DNA of 6,688 bases from Syntrophomonas sp. (GTDB taxonomy: Bacteria; Bacillota; Syntrophomonadia; Syntrophomonadales; Syntrophomonadaceae), in the NCBI GenBank assembly GCA_003558625.1, contig PWPP01000031.1:1-6688 (forward strand), read 5' to 3'. The notes below the pieces were generated by a model. It searched no databases. It was not told the DNA's origin and worked only from the letters and a program-made list of their open reading frames with translations. Below, in pieces: positions 6,295 to 6,688 of this stretch. Position 1 is the stretch's first letter. Every line of letters begins with the position of its first letter. A program made the position numbers and the translations under genes.

Positions 6295-6688
6295 AGCGTA
6301 CGAAATCGCGGAGTCAATGGACCGCCGTCCTGGGTATAGCGTTGTTGCCTACCGGGAGGTAGGGTTGCCGGTTTTTCGCTTCTCTGTGCTGATGACTTTG
6401 CAGGAGGAGGGAACCTTAGGGGTGATCGAAGAGTTCGTTCTTAGGTGCCTCCGCCGAGGGATAAATACGGTAGACGAGATACAGAAGTTTTTGGGCCTTC
6501 CGAGGGAGGTTGTCGCTCAGCAGGTGGGCCAGGGTCTGAGCGAGAATAGCGTGCAGAGCGCGGGCCGACTTTGCTACCAGTTGACAGGTGCAGGGAAGGA
6601 GCGGCTCGATGGTTCCGGGAAAGCGAGACTCATAAGCGATCAGGTGCCCGTGTTCGTGGACGGTGTGACCCGGAAAGTGATTTGGGCC
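6287..6688 (+). CDS. Winged-helix N-terminus of a downstream partner gene, possibly the PLD nuclease MkoB (partial)
   Basis: An ATG at 6287 opens a frame that stays open to the window edge (134 codons). AGGAG at 6275-6279 with a 7-nt spacer supports this start. The gene overlaps the kinase-helicase gene by 8 bp, which implies translational coupling and a shared function. Residues about 44-108 look like a winged helix-turn-helix: a helical run EEFVLRCLRRG, then TVDEIQKFLGLPREVV, then a wing-like YQLTGAGKERL. The final visible segment (VPVFVDGVTRKVI) looks like a small beta unit leading into another domain. In type I Mokosh, the helicase partner is a phospholipase-D-fold nuclease. This gene is in the right position, but the HKD motifs, if present, lie beyond the window. 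The assignment as MkoB is inference; as a coding region it is well supported. Confidence 0.8.
   Translation, partial: MREAYEIAESMDRRPGYSVVAYREVGLPVFRFSVLMTLQEEGTLGVIEEFVLRCLRRGINTVDEIQKFLGLPREVVAQQVGQGLSENSVQSAGRLCYQLTGAGKERLDGSGKARLISDQVPVFVDGVTRKVIWA

Overview
The window looks like part of a Pseudomonas chromosome, probably the edge of a defence-type genomic island. The Pseudomonas assignment rests mainly on one signature: the sequence at 130-152 is the familiar Pseudomonas REP palindrome, with a partial second head copy just upstream. The species cannot be resolved from this sequence.

Layout. Bases 1-69 are the last 22 codons and stop of an unrecognised gene. Bases 70-641 carry no convincing gene. 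They hold the REP element, two perfect hairpins (217-239 and 292-311) and a pair of 11-bp direct repeats (556-566 and 583-593) whose 8-bp core equals part of a loxP arm; these could mark the island end. From 642 onward all genes lie on the + strand. They are a complete OLD-family ATPase/TOPRIM nuclease (642-2432), a 99-bp attC-like imperfect hairpin (2434-2532), a small helix-turn-helix protein (2559-2801), a 1156-residue Ser/Thr kinase fused to a DNA2/NAM7/Upf1-like SF1 helicase (2824-6294), and the first 134 codons of a winged-helix-containing gene that overlaps the helicase gene by 8 bp and runs off the window (6287-6688).

Interpretation. The kinase-helicase has the architecture I recall for MkoA of type I Mokosh anti-phage systems. 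In those systems the partner MkoB is a phospholipase-D-fold nuclease. The translationally coupled downstream gene is in the right place to be that partner, but its catalytic part is outside the window. The OLD nuclease resembles GajA of Gabija, yet its neighbour is not the UvrD-like GajB, so this is not a standard Gabija locus. The OLD gene is either a stand-alone defence gene next to a Mokosh-like system or an added component of a composite system. The attC-like site argues that the OLD gene may have arrived separately, as a cassette-like unit. The small helix-turn-helix protein is a candidate local regulator of the kinase-helicase operon.
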